This document shows positions 24,777 to 37,800 of a stretch of DNA of 64,000 bases, piece by piece (position 1 is the first letter of the stretch; each line of letters starts with the position of its first letter). A model generated the notes under the pieces. It was not told the origin of the DNA. It saw only the letters and a list, made by a program, of their open reading frames with translations, and made no database searches. The translations under genes were made by a program, and so were the position numbers. This stretch comes from Paludibacteraceae bacterium (GTDB taxonomy: Bacteria; Bacteroidota; Bacteroidia; Bacteroidales; Paludibacteraceae), in contig JAFPYI010000033.1 in NCBI GenBank assembly GCA_017412245.1, positions 1-64,000 on the forward strand, written 5' to 3'.

Positions 24777-27596
24777 ATGAAAAAATTATTTTCAATCTTT
24801 GCTGCCCTGCTCTTCGCAGGTAGCATGATGGCGGCCAGTATTACTGTTGCGCACAATTCAAGCACAACAACGAACTTGGACGGAACAAACCAAGCCGCAT
24901 TATTCAGTGCAAGCGGCACTGCCCTTGATGCTTCTGTTTGGAGTTTCGTTGGGGAAAAAAATGATGCCAGCAACAATGTGGGACTTAATAAAGATGGAAC
25001 AACGCGTCTTTATTGTTCAAATCAAACAACTACGACTGCAGGTTCCGCATTGGTAGTAACACTCACAGGCGGAACAATCCAAAGCGTTAGTGTAAATGTG
25101 AAATCAGGGACAACACTGCAAGTCTTGGTAGGCGGTTCTGCCGTAGTAGCAGATGGTGACCTTTATGCAGTAAATGGAACATCTTTCTCACTTCAAAATG
25201 TTGCTGCAAAAGGAGCTGCTCAAGTTCAGATCAACAGCATTACCATCAACTATAAAATGGATACGGATGTTGATGTAGATGCAACAGCTGTCGAGCTGAA
25301 TAAGTCGTCTTTATCTCTTGAGCAATACCGCGAAGAAACACTTGTGGCGACACTTACTCCTTCTAATGCGACAACAGTTGTAGTTTGGAGTTCTTCCGAT
25401 CCTTCTGTTGCAACAGTTTCCGGTGGTTTGGTAAAAGCGTTGACGCTTGGTACAACTACAATTACTGCAACCGCAGGTGAAGGCATTTCTGCGTCGTGTA
25501 ATGTTACTGTAGGTGCTGCTACTGTTCTAACATGCGAAGAGGCAGCAGCAAAAGCAGCAACTTTGGCAAACAACAATGATGTTTACGAAGGTGGTCAGTA
25601 TGTAGTTGAGGGTTATGCCATCTCTATGAACACCTCAACGGGTTACATTTGGATTGCTGACGACAAGGATGCTGCTAAGGGTACTTTTGAAATCTATTTG
25701 CCGTCAAACAAGAGCGAGATTGCAGATGTGGTAGCCGGTGATAAAATTCGCGCGCATGGTTATATTTCTAAGTACAACACAACGTACGAGTTCTTGGCTG
25801 GTTGTGTATTTGAGGTGGTTGCAGATACTCCTACTCCGACTATCGAGGCATCGAAGACGGCTATTGACTTCGGTACTGTTGATAAAGGAACACAAGGACC
25901 GGACAATAACGATTATCTGCAAGAGACCTTTACTCTCACGGCTGCTAACCTGACAGGTAATGTAGAGCTGACCGCTACTACCAATCCTGCCGGAGCTATC
26001 TTCTCCACCAATGGATATCGCTCTCGCGTAATCCTCACTCCAACCGATGGAGCAATCAATGCAACTATCTACGCTATTGCAGCTACTGATTTTGTAGGCT
26101 CGTACACCGGTCAAATCACTATCAGCAGCCAGGCTACTCCTGCAGACTTTGAATCTTTCACCGTTGCTCTGTCTATCGTTGTGGTTGAACCGACCAAATA
26201 CTACCTCAAGAACAACTGGGATGGTGGTGAATGGAGTTGGAAAGAGACAACCAAAGATGGTGACAACTACAAACTGGAGAATGTTGTCTTCGGCGGCAGT
26301 GGTGTTAACTACAATACCGCTGAGTCGGACGAAGGCGCAACTTGGGTAGCAGCAGACGACTTCTTGGGCGATGCCGTTAAGGCTCTGGATACCGTTAACC
26401 TCGTTCTTGATCCTACAGCCGGGAAAATCACCGCAACTGTTGTTGGCTCGTACGTGGCTCCTGCTACCAACACCTACACCGCTGCCGGTTCTTCTGCTGC
26501 TCTCTTCGGTACCACTTGGGATCCGACAGTTGCAGCAAACGACTTAACTCTCAAAGAGGGTACAACCTTCGAAATCGTTTATACGGACATTGAACTCGCA
26601 GCAGGTACTGTTTCGTTCAAGGTTTGTGTAAATCATGCATGGACAACGGCTTATCCTGCTTCGGATTACAACCTCACTATCCCTGAAGGCGGTATTTATA
26701 CTGTTACCATCACTTACGATTCCAGCACCAATGCCGTTTCTGCTACAGCAGAAAAGACAGGTAGCGCAGTAGTTATTCCTACTATCAAAATGCACGGTAC
26801 GTTTGATGGCTCATGGGCTGATACAGAGGAGTTTACCATGGCGGCAGACGAGCAGACAGCTTCGCTGGTAATTGCACTCGCTGTCGGAGATGTTGAGTTC
26901 GGTGTGAAAGTCGATGGCGCTTGGACTGCTAATGGTGCTACACTCACTCGTGAGGCTCCAAGTACTTCATTGGCTACAGGTAGCGGAAATATGCACCTCA
27001 CTGCAGATGTTGCAGGCAATTATACCTTCACTTGGACATACGCAACTCAAACACTCGCTGTTGAATTCCCAGAAGCTCCGGTAGTAGTAACCAAATACTG
27101 CGAATTGCCGACTGGTCACCTCAAAGACGCTAACTTCGGCGATCCTAACGGACGTATTCTCCTTACTATCCAAAAAGAAGCAGGAACGAATAATATCCGC
27201 GTTGCTATTAAAAACAATAACGATAACGGCAATACCAAGACCGGTTTGAACTACCTCTGGGTTAATGCAGAAGGCGCAACAGGTGGTGTAGTTCGTTACG
27301 GCGACGGTACACATGCTGAGGCTGACGTAGAAGAAATTAGCGTTATCATTCCGTTCGATGCAGCAAAAGATACTTATAACTTCATTAATATCCACTGGGC
27401 TTATTCCGGTTGGGATGGAGAATGGGCAATTGACGGTTTGACCGTTCAAGCTTCTGAACTCTGCGAAGATTATATTCCGACAGCTATCGAGAATAATGAG
27501 ATTATTGAGAAAGCTGTTAAGTTCATCGAGAACGGACAACTCTTCATCCGCAAGAACGGTAAGACCTACAATGCGCAAGGAATGGAGGTAAAATAA
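24777..27596 (+). CDS. Secreted multidomain protein with BIG2 and starch-binding-like modules, 939 aa
   Basis: Signal peptide MKKLFSIFAALLFAGSMMAA. Domains: an N-terminal beta domain (about 20-160); a BIG2 Ig-like domain (about 165-247, SLSLEQYREETLVATLTPSN and VVWSSSDPSVATVSGG); an OB-fold-like domain (about 250-345); and a beta sandwich (about 350-470). Later modules (about 470-770) include one with FGTTWDPTVAANDLTLKEGT and 'VSFKVCVNHAWTTAYPASDY', which resembles X25/SusF-type starch-binding modules. The tail (905-939) is KFIENGQLFIRKNGKTYNAQ, as in the 23270 protein. It likely binds polysaccharide at the surface; starch specificity is an inference from weak similarity. A terminator follows. 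Confidence 0.75.
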   Translation: MKKLFSIFAALLFAGSMMAASITVAHNSSTTTNLDGTNQAALFSASGTALDASVWSFVGEKNDASNNVGLNKDGTTRLYCSNQTTTTAGSALVVTLTGGTIQSVSVNVKSGTTLQVLVGGSAVVADGDLYAVNGTSFSLQNVAAKGAAQVQINSITINYKMDTDVDVDATAVELNKSSLSLEQYREETLVATLTPSNATTVVVWSSSDPSVATVSGGLVKALTLGTTTITATAGEGISASCNVTVGAATVLTCEEAAAKAATLANNNDVYEGGQYVVEGYAISMNTSTGYIWIADDKDAAKGTFEIYLPSNKSEIADVVAGDKIRAHGYISKYNTTYEFLAGCVFEVVADTPTPTIEASKTAIDFGTVDKGTQGPDNNDYLQETFTLTAANLTGNVELTATTNPAGAIFSTNGYRSRVILTPTDGAINATIYAIAATDFVGSYTGQITISSQATPADFESFTVALSIVVVEPTKYYLKNNWDGGEWSWKETTKDGDNYKLENVVFGGSGVNYNTAESDEGATWVAADDFLGDAVKALDTVNLVLDPTAGKITATVVGSYVAPATNTYTAAGSSAALFGTTWDPTVAANDLTLKEGTTFEIVYTDIELAAGTVSFKVCVNHAWTTAYPASDYNLTIPEGGIYTVTITYDSSTNAVSATAEKTGSAVVIPTIKMHGTFDGSWADTEEFTMAADEQTASLVIALAVGDVEFGVKVDGAWTANGATLTREAPSTSLATGSGNMHLTADVAGNYTFTWTYATQTLAVEFPEAPVVVTKYCELPTGHLKDANFGDPNGRILLTIQKEAGTNNIRVAIKNNNDNGNTKTGLNYLWVNAEGATGGVVRYGDGTHAEADVEEISVIIPFDAAKDTYNFINIHWAYSGWDGEWAIDGLTVQASELCEDYIPTAIENNEIIEKAVKFIENGQLFIRKNGKTYNAQGMEVK

Positions 27597-27647
27597 CCTC
27601 AAAATTTCTAAACAGCGCAGTGCTTAACAGCGCAGCGCTAAACACTC

Positions 27648-27684
27648 AAAACAGAGCGTTCACTATATGTGGACGCTCTGTTTT
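27648..27684 (+). terminator. Rho-independent terminator after the secreted-protein pair
   Basis: A 12-bp perfect stem (AAAACAGAGCGT / ACGCTCTGTTTT) continues through one T-G pair into CAC/GTG, with loop TATAT. It is followed by a T-rich stretch. Confidence 0.9.
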
Positions 27685-27770
27685 TGTTGTAAAAAACACC
27701 TCGAGATAGTAAAAAGTAACATAAAATGTAGAAAAAATTCTGTTTTTATGTACTTTTGTTATACAAAAAC

Positions 27771-27801
27771 TTGCACGAATGAAAAAATATTTGTACCTTT
27801 G
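27771..27801 (+). promoter_or_regulatory. Promoter of the barrel and giant-protein genes, short leader
   Basis: TTG (27771-27773), 20-nt spacer, TACCTTTG (27794-27801). The start codon is at 27813, so only 11 nt separate it from the -7 box and the leader is a few nt. Confidence 0.78.
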
Positions 27802-27812
27802 TCGCCGGATAA

Positions 27813-28790
27813 ATGTATATACGCGTGCTGCGTATGTGTGCACGGATACTTAAATATAATACCACGAAGCGTAATTATTCGCGCAGAATTTCCTTCTTCC
27901 CATGGCTAATGGTATTATTCGTCTTGTGTCTTTCACTCCCTGTACGTGCTGAAGTGTGGAAACAATATAACGTTATCTCCAAACACTATTTCTCCATTGC
28001 TGCTACCGGCGGATATTATTCGCTGTTGGAGAATATTCCGGAAGTGACCACTCGTGGTGGTGGAGCAGGAATGTTAGGAATCGGATATGAGTTTCGTTAT
28101 AACGGTTTTTGGTTGACAACGGGCGTAGAAGTTCAATACGGTACATCTACTATGAATATGGACGGATATGATGTTCACCGCGAGATGTACGACACGCAAG
28201 GAAAAAGAGTCAGTTATCACTATTATGTGGCAGGCTATAGCGACACACAGCGTGATTTTCGTGTAGGCGTGCCATTGATGTTAGGATTTTATACAAACGG
28301 TATATACGGCGGTATAGGTGCTAAGTTTTCGTACGTTCCGCATTCTGTTACCACTCCGTCTATAACCTACACCACTACAGGAACATACGAGCGGTATATA
28401 GCTGATTTCGAAAACATGCCGAATCACTTCTACACCGAATATACCACTCCGGGGCATAACGAATTGAAAATGCATCCGCAGGGACTGATTATTGCGGAGT
28501 TAGGATACGACATACTGAATAAAGAACGCATGCAAAACTATGCACTCTGTTCGGTCCTGAAAATCGGACTCTACGCAGAATACGGCATTAATAGCGCGTT
28601 CTCGGGAAACGAACATGATGAATTGACCTATGGCGTTAATCCCATCAATCCGTCTCAACTGACCGTCGATTCGTATTACGTTCGCAATAGTCTGCAAGGC
28701 GCACGAATAGTTCCGTTCTTCGTAGGTGTGAAAGTAGCATTCATGCTTCGTATCCGTACCTCTAACTGCCGATGCGTAGGACCAATATAA
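27813..28790 (+). CDS. Outer-membrane beta-barrel protein, 325 aa
   Basis: An unusually long, basic N-terminus (MYIRVLRMCARILKYNTTKR) precedes a hydrophobic signal (WLMVLFVLCLSLPVRAEV; cleavage after VRA). The start at 27813 is 11 nt from the promoter box; Met8 is an alternative. The mature part has Gly- and Tyr-rich alternating strands (HYFSIAATGGYYSLLENI, 'GIGYEFRYNGFWLTTGVEV', 'FRVGVPLMLGFYTNGIYGGI'), as in small outer-membrane barrels of Bacteroidetes. It lies 67 bp before the 3214-residue protein and is likely cotranscribed, so it may help its assembly or display. This is inference from position. Confidence 0.7.
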   Translation: MYIRVLRMCARILKYNTTKRNYSRRISFFPWLMVLFVLCLSLPVRAEVWKQYNVISKHYFSIAATGGYYSLLENIPEVTTRGGGAGMLGIGYEFRYNGFWLTTGVEVQYGTSTMNMDGYDVHREMYDTQGKRVSYHYYVAGYSDTQRDFRVGVPLMLGFYTNGIYGGIGAKFSYVPHSVTTPSITYTTTGTYERYIADFENMPNHFYTEYTTPGHNELKMHPQGLIIAELGYDILNKERMQNYALCSVLKIGLYAEYGINSAFSGNEHDELTYGVNPINPSQLTVDSYYVRNSLQGARIVPFFVGVKVAFMLRIRTSNCRCVGPI

Positions 28791-28800
28791 AATAATAACA

Positions 28801-28855
28801 CGACTACCTTTAGAGTACCTTAAAACCAGGTTAAAACCCCGATCCAGTCGCCGAA
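28801..28855. repeat. 11-bp periodic repeat before the giant surface protein gene
   Basis: Five 11-mers in phase run up to 2 bp before the start codon at 28858; units include AGAGTACCTTA and AAACCAGGTTA. On the reverse strand they resemble the GGTTATTACGT-type units at 16989-17032. Confidence 0.55.
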
Positions 28856-28857
28856 AA

Positions 28858-31800
28858 ATGCAAAAGAGATCAGTACATAGTATTTTGTGGATAAGCTGTT
28901 TGATGATGGCTGTTCTCTTTGCGTGTCCGAGCGTTTATGCAGAATGTCCGGATTGGTATGATTTGACAGGCAGTCATGTTAAATGTGAGATAGGTCCGTA
29001 CAGCGCGCGTCAGACAGGAAACGGATGGCGAACAGAAGTGGTTGATTTCGGTCCGGGTGAGATTTCGAGTCGTCACACCATTCACCGTGATGCCAATGAG
29101 GTTGACCCTCGTACTACAAATAACGGAACAACACAAGGCTTGCACACAGTGCCTGCAGGCGAGATTGCTTCCGTTCGTTTAGGAAACTGGTTGGACGGAC
29201 GTGTAACAGGTAATGCTAATGAAACCGGACAGGCAGAGCGTATTACCTATACCTTTACTGTAACGGACGACAATAAATACTTGCTGATGCGTTATGCTAT
29301 CGTTTGGCAAGATCCGCATAACCACAATGATATAGTTCCGAGTTTCCAATTGGAGACTTTCTTAGGCGCAACAGGAAATACACTTATTGACGGTTTGTGC
29401 TATAATTTTGATTACGATGCGGTTACCACGCAAGTCGATTATGCCGGAGAATGGGATACAGACTGTCGTATTTGTGCTTACACCCGTTATGGAACTACTC
29501 AAGGCTACTATTATTACAATTACAATAACCGACGTGTAACGGACTGTCCGGAGTTTACTTATCGTCATGAGCAACAGATAGTGGCTTGGCGTGACTGGCG
29601 TACGCGTCTGATTAACTTGGAAGACTATGTAGGACAAACCGTTCGTCTGCGTTTCACCAGTTCGGACTGCGGTTATGTGGAGCACTGGGGATATTCCTAT
29701 TTTACTTTGCGTTGCTTGGATGTGAATCTTTATTCACCTCTTTGCGGTGGGCCGACAGAGACACGTACCTTTACTGCTCCGGATGGTTTGGACTATATCT
29801 GGTACAAAGTGAATGATGACAAGACGCGTACTGAACTGCTCTCTGAATCCAGCAATTCGCTGACGGTATTGAACGATGGCCAGTTGTACGAGTGTTATAT
29901 TGCTTCTCCGGAAAACGCTAACTGTCATATTTCTCTGTACGCGAAAGCTGAACCGCGTCTGCCGTTGGCTGATTTCGATATCGATCTGCATGAGGCTTGT
30001 GTGGATACAGTATTCCTGACGGATAATAGTGGTGTGTCGCGCGACGGAGTGACATTGATTACTCCGCATGAGAATGTAGATGTCGTGACATGGGATTTCG
30101 GTGACGGGCGAACGAACGCAACGTATAGTCCGGGAACGCCAATCACCTACGATTATGACGGCACATACACCATCACCCAAACAGCCCGACTGACGAACGG
30201 TAACTGTATCAGCGTCAAATATAAGACGGTGACTGTGCGTGGTAAGATGACCAAGCACGAGTTGGATGTATATGATACCATCTGTGCCGGAGATATTAAG
30301 ATTTGGAACGGTATGGAGTGTAAACGTACGGATGTATATACCTTCGTCACTCCGGCTAATAATCACTATTGCGATAGTACCGTTCGACTCCATCTTAAGG
30401 TTTGGGACTCGTATATATGGAATGATACCATAGACGTACTTGAGGGAAAAGAAATTCCGTACGCATGGCATAGCAAAGGAACAGTTCGTAACCTCTATAC
30501 CTCCGGCGTTTATTGGGATTCGTGTGTTTCCGTTCACGGCTGCGATAGTGTATATAAACTGGTGATGAATGTTCGCCCGAAATACACCTTCCATGAGTAT
30601 GATACGGTTTGTCGCGGCACGGCTTATCAGTACCACAAGAATTTAGCGAATATCTCCTATACTGTAACTAATGCTACCGATACAATTATCTACGACTCGT
30701 TGCTAACAAAGACATACGGTAACGACTCTGTATATATTCTGCATCTGCATGTATTGCCGACCTATTATTTCACGGAGACGCAAAATTACTGTCAGGGAGA
30801 TACAGTGGAATTCCATGGCGAACGATTCTGGACGGATGGATTGCATACGGTCAGATTCCACACAACCCAAGGCTGTGACTCTATCTTCACCCTCAGTATG
30901 ATTCAACAGCCGAAATATACAATAGATACTATTGCGTTTATCTCCGATAAGCAGAAACCGTTTGCTTGGCACGGCAAGAACTGCTTTAACTCGGGTGTGT
31001 ATATGGATAGTCTGAAATCTGTGAATGGGTGCGACTCGGTAATTCGACTGAACTTGACGATTTATCCTACTTTCTTCCAGGAAGACGCTCCCATCACGCT
31101 TTGTAAAGACAGTACTATCAAATGGCATACAAAATACATCACAGGAACGACAGTCGGAACAACCGTCGTTTGGGATAGTCTTAAAAACCAATATGGTTAC
31201 GACTCTGTATATAAAGCCATAGTAACGGTTTTGCCGAGTTACCGCGTCAGCATAACCGAACAACGCGCTATAGGCGATATTTATTATTTCTTCGGCCAAC
31301 CGATTACAACCGGTGGTGTTTATACTTTCAATAGTACTACGGAACAAGGATGTGACTCTATTGTACGATTGACCATTTCCTTCTTGCCGACGTATTTGAA
31401 GAAAGATACAGCGTATATCTGTGCCGGTGATTCCTATTCGTATCATAAGAACGGAGCGACGGTTTCCTATACGCAGGATGGTATATACTGGGATAGTCTG
31501 AAGACAGTTCATGGCTACGACTCGGTTTATCAGCTGCGGCTTTATGTCAATTCGGTTTATACCACGCAACAATCAGCCGTTATATGCCAACCGGCTACGT
31601 ATGATTTCTTCGGTCAGACGCTCACGGAAAGCGGTATATATTACAAACAGCTCACTTCTCGTGGCGGTTGCGACTCCACAGTAGTACTCAACTTGACGGT
31701 TAATTCTGCTTATGATATATCAGAGAACGTGACGATTTGTGAAGGCGAGTCGTATATGTTCGCAGGCGAGAATCGTTCGACAGGAGGCTATTATACGCAG

Positions 31801-34800
31801 ACCTACACTACGGTGAACGGTTGTGATTCAGTTCGTCGACTCAACCTGACTGTCATCCCTAAGACGCGTATCCATAAGGATGTTCACTTGTGTACGGGTG
31901 AGTCGTTTATGTGGCAAGGGGAACCGATAAGCACCAACCGCATTGTGAGTGATACAGTGCCATCACTCACTACAGGATGTGATAGTATCACTATCTACCA
32001 TATCTATGCCCATGAGGCCTTCAGCGACACTACGCGTGCTTCCATCTGTGAAGGTGGTTCGTATAGTTTCCACGGGCATACATATATGCAGGCAGATACA
32101 TTTACGCTATCCGGAACTTCTGTCTATGGTTGCGACTCAACATATGTGCTTATCTTGACTGTTAACCCGACCTACGACAAGACAGTCCACTACTCGCTCT
32201 GTTTGGGTGATAATATCACATTCAACAGTAAGATTTATGACCGAGGCGGAACTTATTACGATACACTCAAGACGGTTGGATGCGGTTGCGATAGTGCATT
32301 TATCATTCAGATAGATGAGTATCCGCGTTACTTCAACACGTCCACCTATCGACTCTGTAAAGATAGTACGTATATCTGGCACGGCCAGACGATTACTAAA
32401 GCCGGGACATACTATGACTCGTTGAAATCGGTTCTTTCTCATAACCAGTGCGACTCTGTTTATGAGTTGATAGTGACGATCCAAAACCCGGCTTACGAAG
32501 TAGTTGAGGCCACTATTTTAGGTAACCAGTCCTATTCATTCAACGGAATACTGCTTAACGAGAGTGGCACGTACTATGATACATTGGCGGCAGTCAATAA
32601 TACTTGTGACTCTATCGTAGAGTTGCGCCTGACGGTTCTGCCGGTATATAATCTCAATGTACGCGATACTATTTGTCGTGGCGAGATATATAATTTCAAC
32701 GGCAAGGAATTGGAGGATGGCGGTTTATACAAAGATACATTGGTATCTTCACAAGGAACGGATAGTATTGTTAACCTCCTGTTATTGGTTTACGAACCTC
32801 GTATAGAGACACGCATCGTGCATATCAGCGACCAAGAGACGTATACATGGACTAAACATGACGGTTCATCAGTAGTGCTGAGTCTCACCGGAACGTATGA
32901 CGACTCGTTAACATCTGTCATTACCGGTTGCGATTCTGTCAATCGCTTGCAACTGGTTGTTCATCAGACCTATCTGTTCAATGAGGAAGGTGAGACTTGT
33001 GAAGGCAAACCGTATTATTGGCGCGGTAATCCGTATTTGGAGGCAGGCGACCATTACGATTCGCTCCATACACAAGACGCATGGCAGTACGACTCTGTTT
33101 ACCATCTGCATCTGACGGTTAATCCGCTTTATCGTCACGACACTACGGTTTATATCTGTGCGGGTGATTATTATGATTTCAATGGCACTCCGATTAGTGC
33201 AGGAGGGACCTATTACGATACTTTGCCTACTATTCACGGTTGCGATAGTATGTTCAGCGTAGTAGTTCGGATTCGCAATACTCGCACTATCCCGACTACG
33301 GCTTCTATCTGTCCGGGAGGAACGTATACATGGACCACTTGGCGGAGCAGAGATTATTCTGCAGGCGGAACATATAAAGATACACTCCGTACGAAAGACG
33401 GTTTATGTGACTCTATCTATTATGTATTGACATTAGGTATCAAGACCAAGTATGAGATTAATCTGCCGCCGGCTACTATCTGTGCTAACCAGTATTACGA
33501 GTTCTGCGGACTCCAACTCAATCAGACCGGAGTTTATGATACTACGCTTACTTCAGCTGCCGGATGTGACTCTATCTTGCATCTGAATCTGACGGTTAAT
33601 CCGACTTACGAGAAAGATACTACCTTCATTCTCTGCTCGGGTGAGTCCGTGACATTCAACGGAAGAGTATATTCGAGAGGAGGTAATTATCGCGATACGC
33701 TACCAACCGTCAATGGCTGTTTCTGCGATAGTATTTATAATATCCATGTGAATGAGATTCACCCGTTCTTCCATACCGAACAGATCTCTCTCTGTAAAGA
33801 CAGTTCAATGGTTTGGCACGGGCAAGTCATTACAGGAGCAGGTACGTATTATGACAGCCACCGGTCAGTAGTATCAGGCAATAAGTGCGACTCTGTCTAT
33901 GAACTGATAGTCACCACTCGTTTGCCGGAACACACTGTCTTGACGGCTACGATTTTGAATACCACCTATTATCCGTTCGGCACACAATTATTGAACGAAG
34001 AAGGAATTTATTACGATACATTGCCTGCTGTGGGTAATGCCTGTGACTCTATTGTGGAACTCCACTTGACCGTGTTGCCGGTCTTCAATATTGATGAGCG
34101 TGATACTATCTGTCGAGGAGAGAAATTTGACTTCAACGGCAAGGAACTGGAAGATGGCGGTTTGTACAAAGATACGTTGGTTTCTGCGCATGGTACGGAT
34201 AGTATCGTCAACCTCCTGTTGTTGGTTCATGAGCCGCGAGTAGAGACACGTATCGTGCATATCAGCGACCAGGAGACTTATACATGGACCAAACATGACG
34301 GTTCATCAGAAGTGCTTAGTCTCACGGGCACATATGATGACTCATTAAAATCTATTATTACCGGTTGTGACTCGGTAAGCCGTCTGAAATTAGTAGTACA
34401 TCGTACATATCTGTTTGAGGAAACCGGACAGACTTGTGAAGGAACACCGTATATATGGCGAGGAAATGCTTATACCCGAGCAAACGATTATTACGATTCG
34501 CTCTTAACCAATACATGGCATTACGACTCCGTTTATCACTTGACGCTCACAGTCAATCCTATCTATCGTCATGATACTACGGTTTATATCTGTGAAGGCG
34601 GTTACTACGACTTTAACGGAACACCGCTAAGTGTAGGAGGAATGTATTTCGATACTTTACCGACGATAAGCGGTTGCGATAGTACGTTCCGTGCGACGGT
34701 TAGAGTTCGTCAAACAAGAACTATTCCGACTACAGCATTTATATGCCCGGGTGAAGTTTATACATGGACTACGTGGCGCAGCAGAGATTTGACCGAAGCG

Positions 34801-37800
34801 AAAGATTATCGTGATACGCTTCGAACATTAGATGGTTTATGCGACTCGATTTATTATACCTTGTCGCTCCATTACAAGACGCGGTATGAGTTTACCTTGC
34901 CGCCTGCCACTATCTGTGCTAACCAGTATTATGAGTTCTGCGGACTCCAACTCAATCAGACGGGAAATTATGATACTACGCTTGTGGCATCCAATGGTTG
35001 TGACTCCATCTTGCATCTAAGTCTGACCGTCAATCCGACTTATGAATTAGACACAACATTCATCCTATGCTCCGGAGAACAAATTAGTTTCAATGGCAAA
35101 CTATACTCGCATGGCGGACATTATCGTGACACGCTTTATACGGTCAACGGATGCAACTGCGACAGTGTTTATCGCATCCACATCAATGAGATAGCTCCGT
35201 TCTATCACAGAGAGCAAGTTAAACTCTGTAAGGACAGTTCGATGGAGTGGCACGGACAAATCATTACAAGAGCAGGAACGTATTACGACAACCAGAAGTC
35301 CATCCGTTCGAATGGTCAATGCGACTCGATTTATGAGTTGGTTGTTTCTACCCAGTTGCCGGAGCACACAGTGCTTATTGAGACGATATTAAGTACTACT
35401 TACTATGCGTTTGGAGACAGTTCGCTCAATGAAAGCGGTATATACTTTGATACCTTACCGGCAACAGGCAACGCGTGCGACTCTATTGTGGAACTTCGTC
35501 TGACAGTATTGCCTGTATATAACGTCAGCATACGTGACACTATCTGCCGTGGAGATGTATATGACTTTAACGGCCGTGAACTGGAGAACGGTGGTTTGTA
35601 TAAGGATACCTTATCGTCCGTATATTCCACGGATAGTGTGGTTAACCTCACACTCTTAGTTCATGAACCTCGACTCTACGAATACAACCGACATATCAGC
35701 GACCAAGAGTCGTACACATGGGTTAAACATGATGGCTCGACGGAGATTTTGCAACTCGGCGGAACTTATGATGATACCCTCACATCGCTTGTAACGGGTT
35801 GTGACTCTATCGCTCGTCTGCAGTTGTATGTTCACCCGACGTATATGTTTAACGAAGAGGGCGAGACCTGCGAAGGAATACCATATCTATGGAGAGGTAA
35901 CCAGTATTCGATTGGCGGCGATTATTACGAAAGACTTAAAACCGATACATGGCATTATGACTCCATCTATCATTTGCATCTGACGATTAATCCGATCTAT
36001 CACCACGATACGACAGTCTATATTTGTGCAGGAAACTACTATGACTTCAACGGTAAACCGATTTTTGAGGGCGGTAGTTATTACGATACGCTTAAGACAG
36101 AGTTCGGTTGTAACGATATGTACCATGTGAAAGTCAATGTACGTCCTACACGTATCGTTCCGACAACGGCATATATCTGTCCGGGAGAAGTCTATTCATG
36201 GCGAGGAAAAGACTATAACAAGGCAGGTGATTATACCGATACCTTCCCAACACTCGATGGCTTGTGCGACTCTATCTACTATACTTTGGCATTGAAGCAC
36301 AAACCGAGTTATGAGAAGACGTTGCCGCCTACGGCTATTTGTGTCGGAGACTACTACGATTTCTTCGGACGACTGCTGAATGAAGCCGGAGATTATGATA
36401 CCACGCTTGTGGCATCCAATGGTTGTGACTCTGTTTATCATCTCCATTTGTCGATTAATCCGACGTATGATATAGACCTGTACGACACTATCTGTGAGGG
36501 ACGCGCTGTATTGTTCGATAATATCAGTCGCAAGGAGAGCGGAATATATGTTTACAACGGTCAAACCAAAGCCGGATGCGACTCTATTGTGACGCTTCAC
36601 TTGACCGTTATTGCCAAACAGACAGCTTATTACGAGCAGCATATCTGCGAGGGAGATTATATTGAGATAGACGGTCAACGTATCACACAATCCGGGACCT
36701 ATAGCGAGCAGTCTATCAGTAGTATGGGGTGCGATAGTACAACGATTTGGCGAGTATCGACTCACAGACCGATGCGGGATACCACATATGCGGCTATCTG
36801 TAGAGGACAGGAGTATAATTTCCATGACGTCATCTATCGTGAGCCGGGAATCTATGTGCAAGAGGATCGCTCGAGGTATAATTGCGATTCGTCGTATGTC
36901 TTAGTCCTTACTGTCAATCCGGTTTATCTGCGCGATACCAGTGTCATCTTGTGCGAGCATGATTTCTTTACCTATAACGGTCATATCTATACGGAAGGCG
37001 GATATTACCAAGACACAGCGCGTACCAAGAATGGCTGTAATTGTGACTCTATCCTGAATATCACCATCACGAAATATCCTGTGGCTATCATTCCTGAGCA
37101 ACGAGAGATTTGCCGTGGAGACAGTACCACTTGGAGAGGCCGATTGCTCAAACGGGAAGGTATTTACGACGATACTATCCGGATGAAGAAAGTCCGCTGC
37201 GATAGTGTTATTTATCGTTTGCATCTTATCGTTAATCAGGATTACTACGAGGAGATAAGTGCTACTATCTGTTCGGACGAGAGTGTTCTATTCGGTGGTC
37301 ACACACGCAACACAACCGGTGTTTATTACGACTCGTTGAAGACCAAGATTACGGGTTGCGACTCCGTCCGCTGTTTGAAACTGACCGTCAATCCGGCATA
37401 CCATATTGTCGAGACCGTCAATAGATGTGATATTGAACCATATTGGTATAACGGTCAATGGTTGCGTGAATCAGGCGACTATACACAAAGTCTCAAGACT
37501 TCCTGCGGTTGTGACTCTATCAGTATCCTGCATTTGGTTGTTACTCCGACCAAACGAGATACCGTTCGTGTCAGTCTCTGCGAAGGCGAACCATACGACT
37601 ATTACGGCAAACCGATTACACAATCCGGACTGTACTACGATACTATCAACATGCCGGATATCAGTCGTTGTATCGTCAGCGTGATGGATATCGGATTCAT
37701 GAAACCTACATCTATTTCCAATGTGCAGGTGGATGAGATCTGCGCAGACGATAGAGACTTTGCGATGAGGATGTATTACACCGGTTCTCGCCCGCAGATG

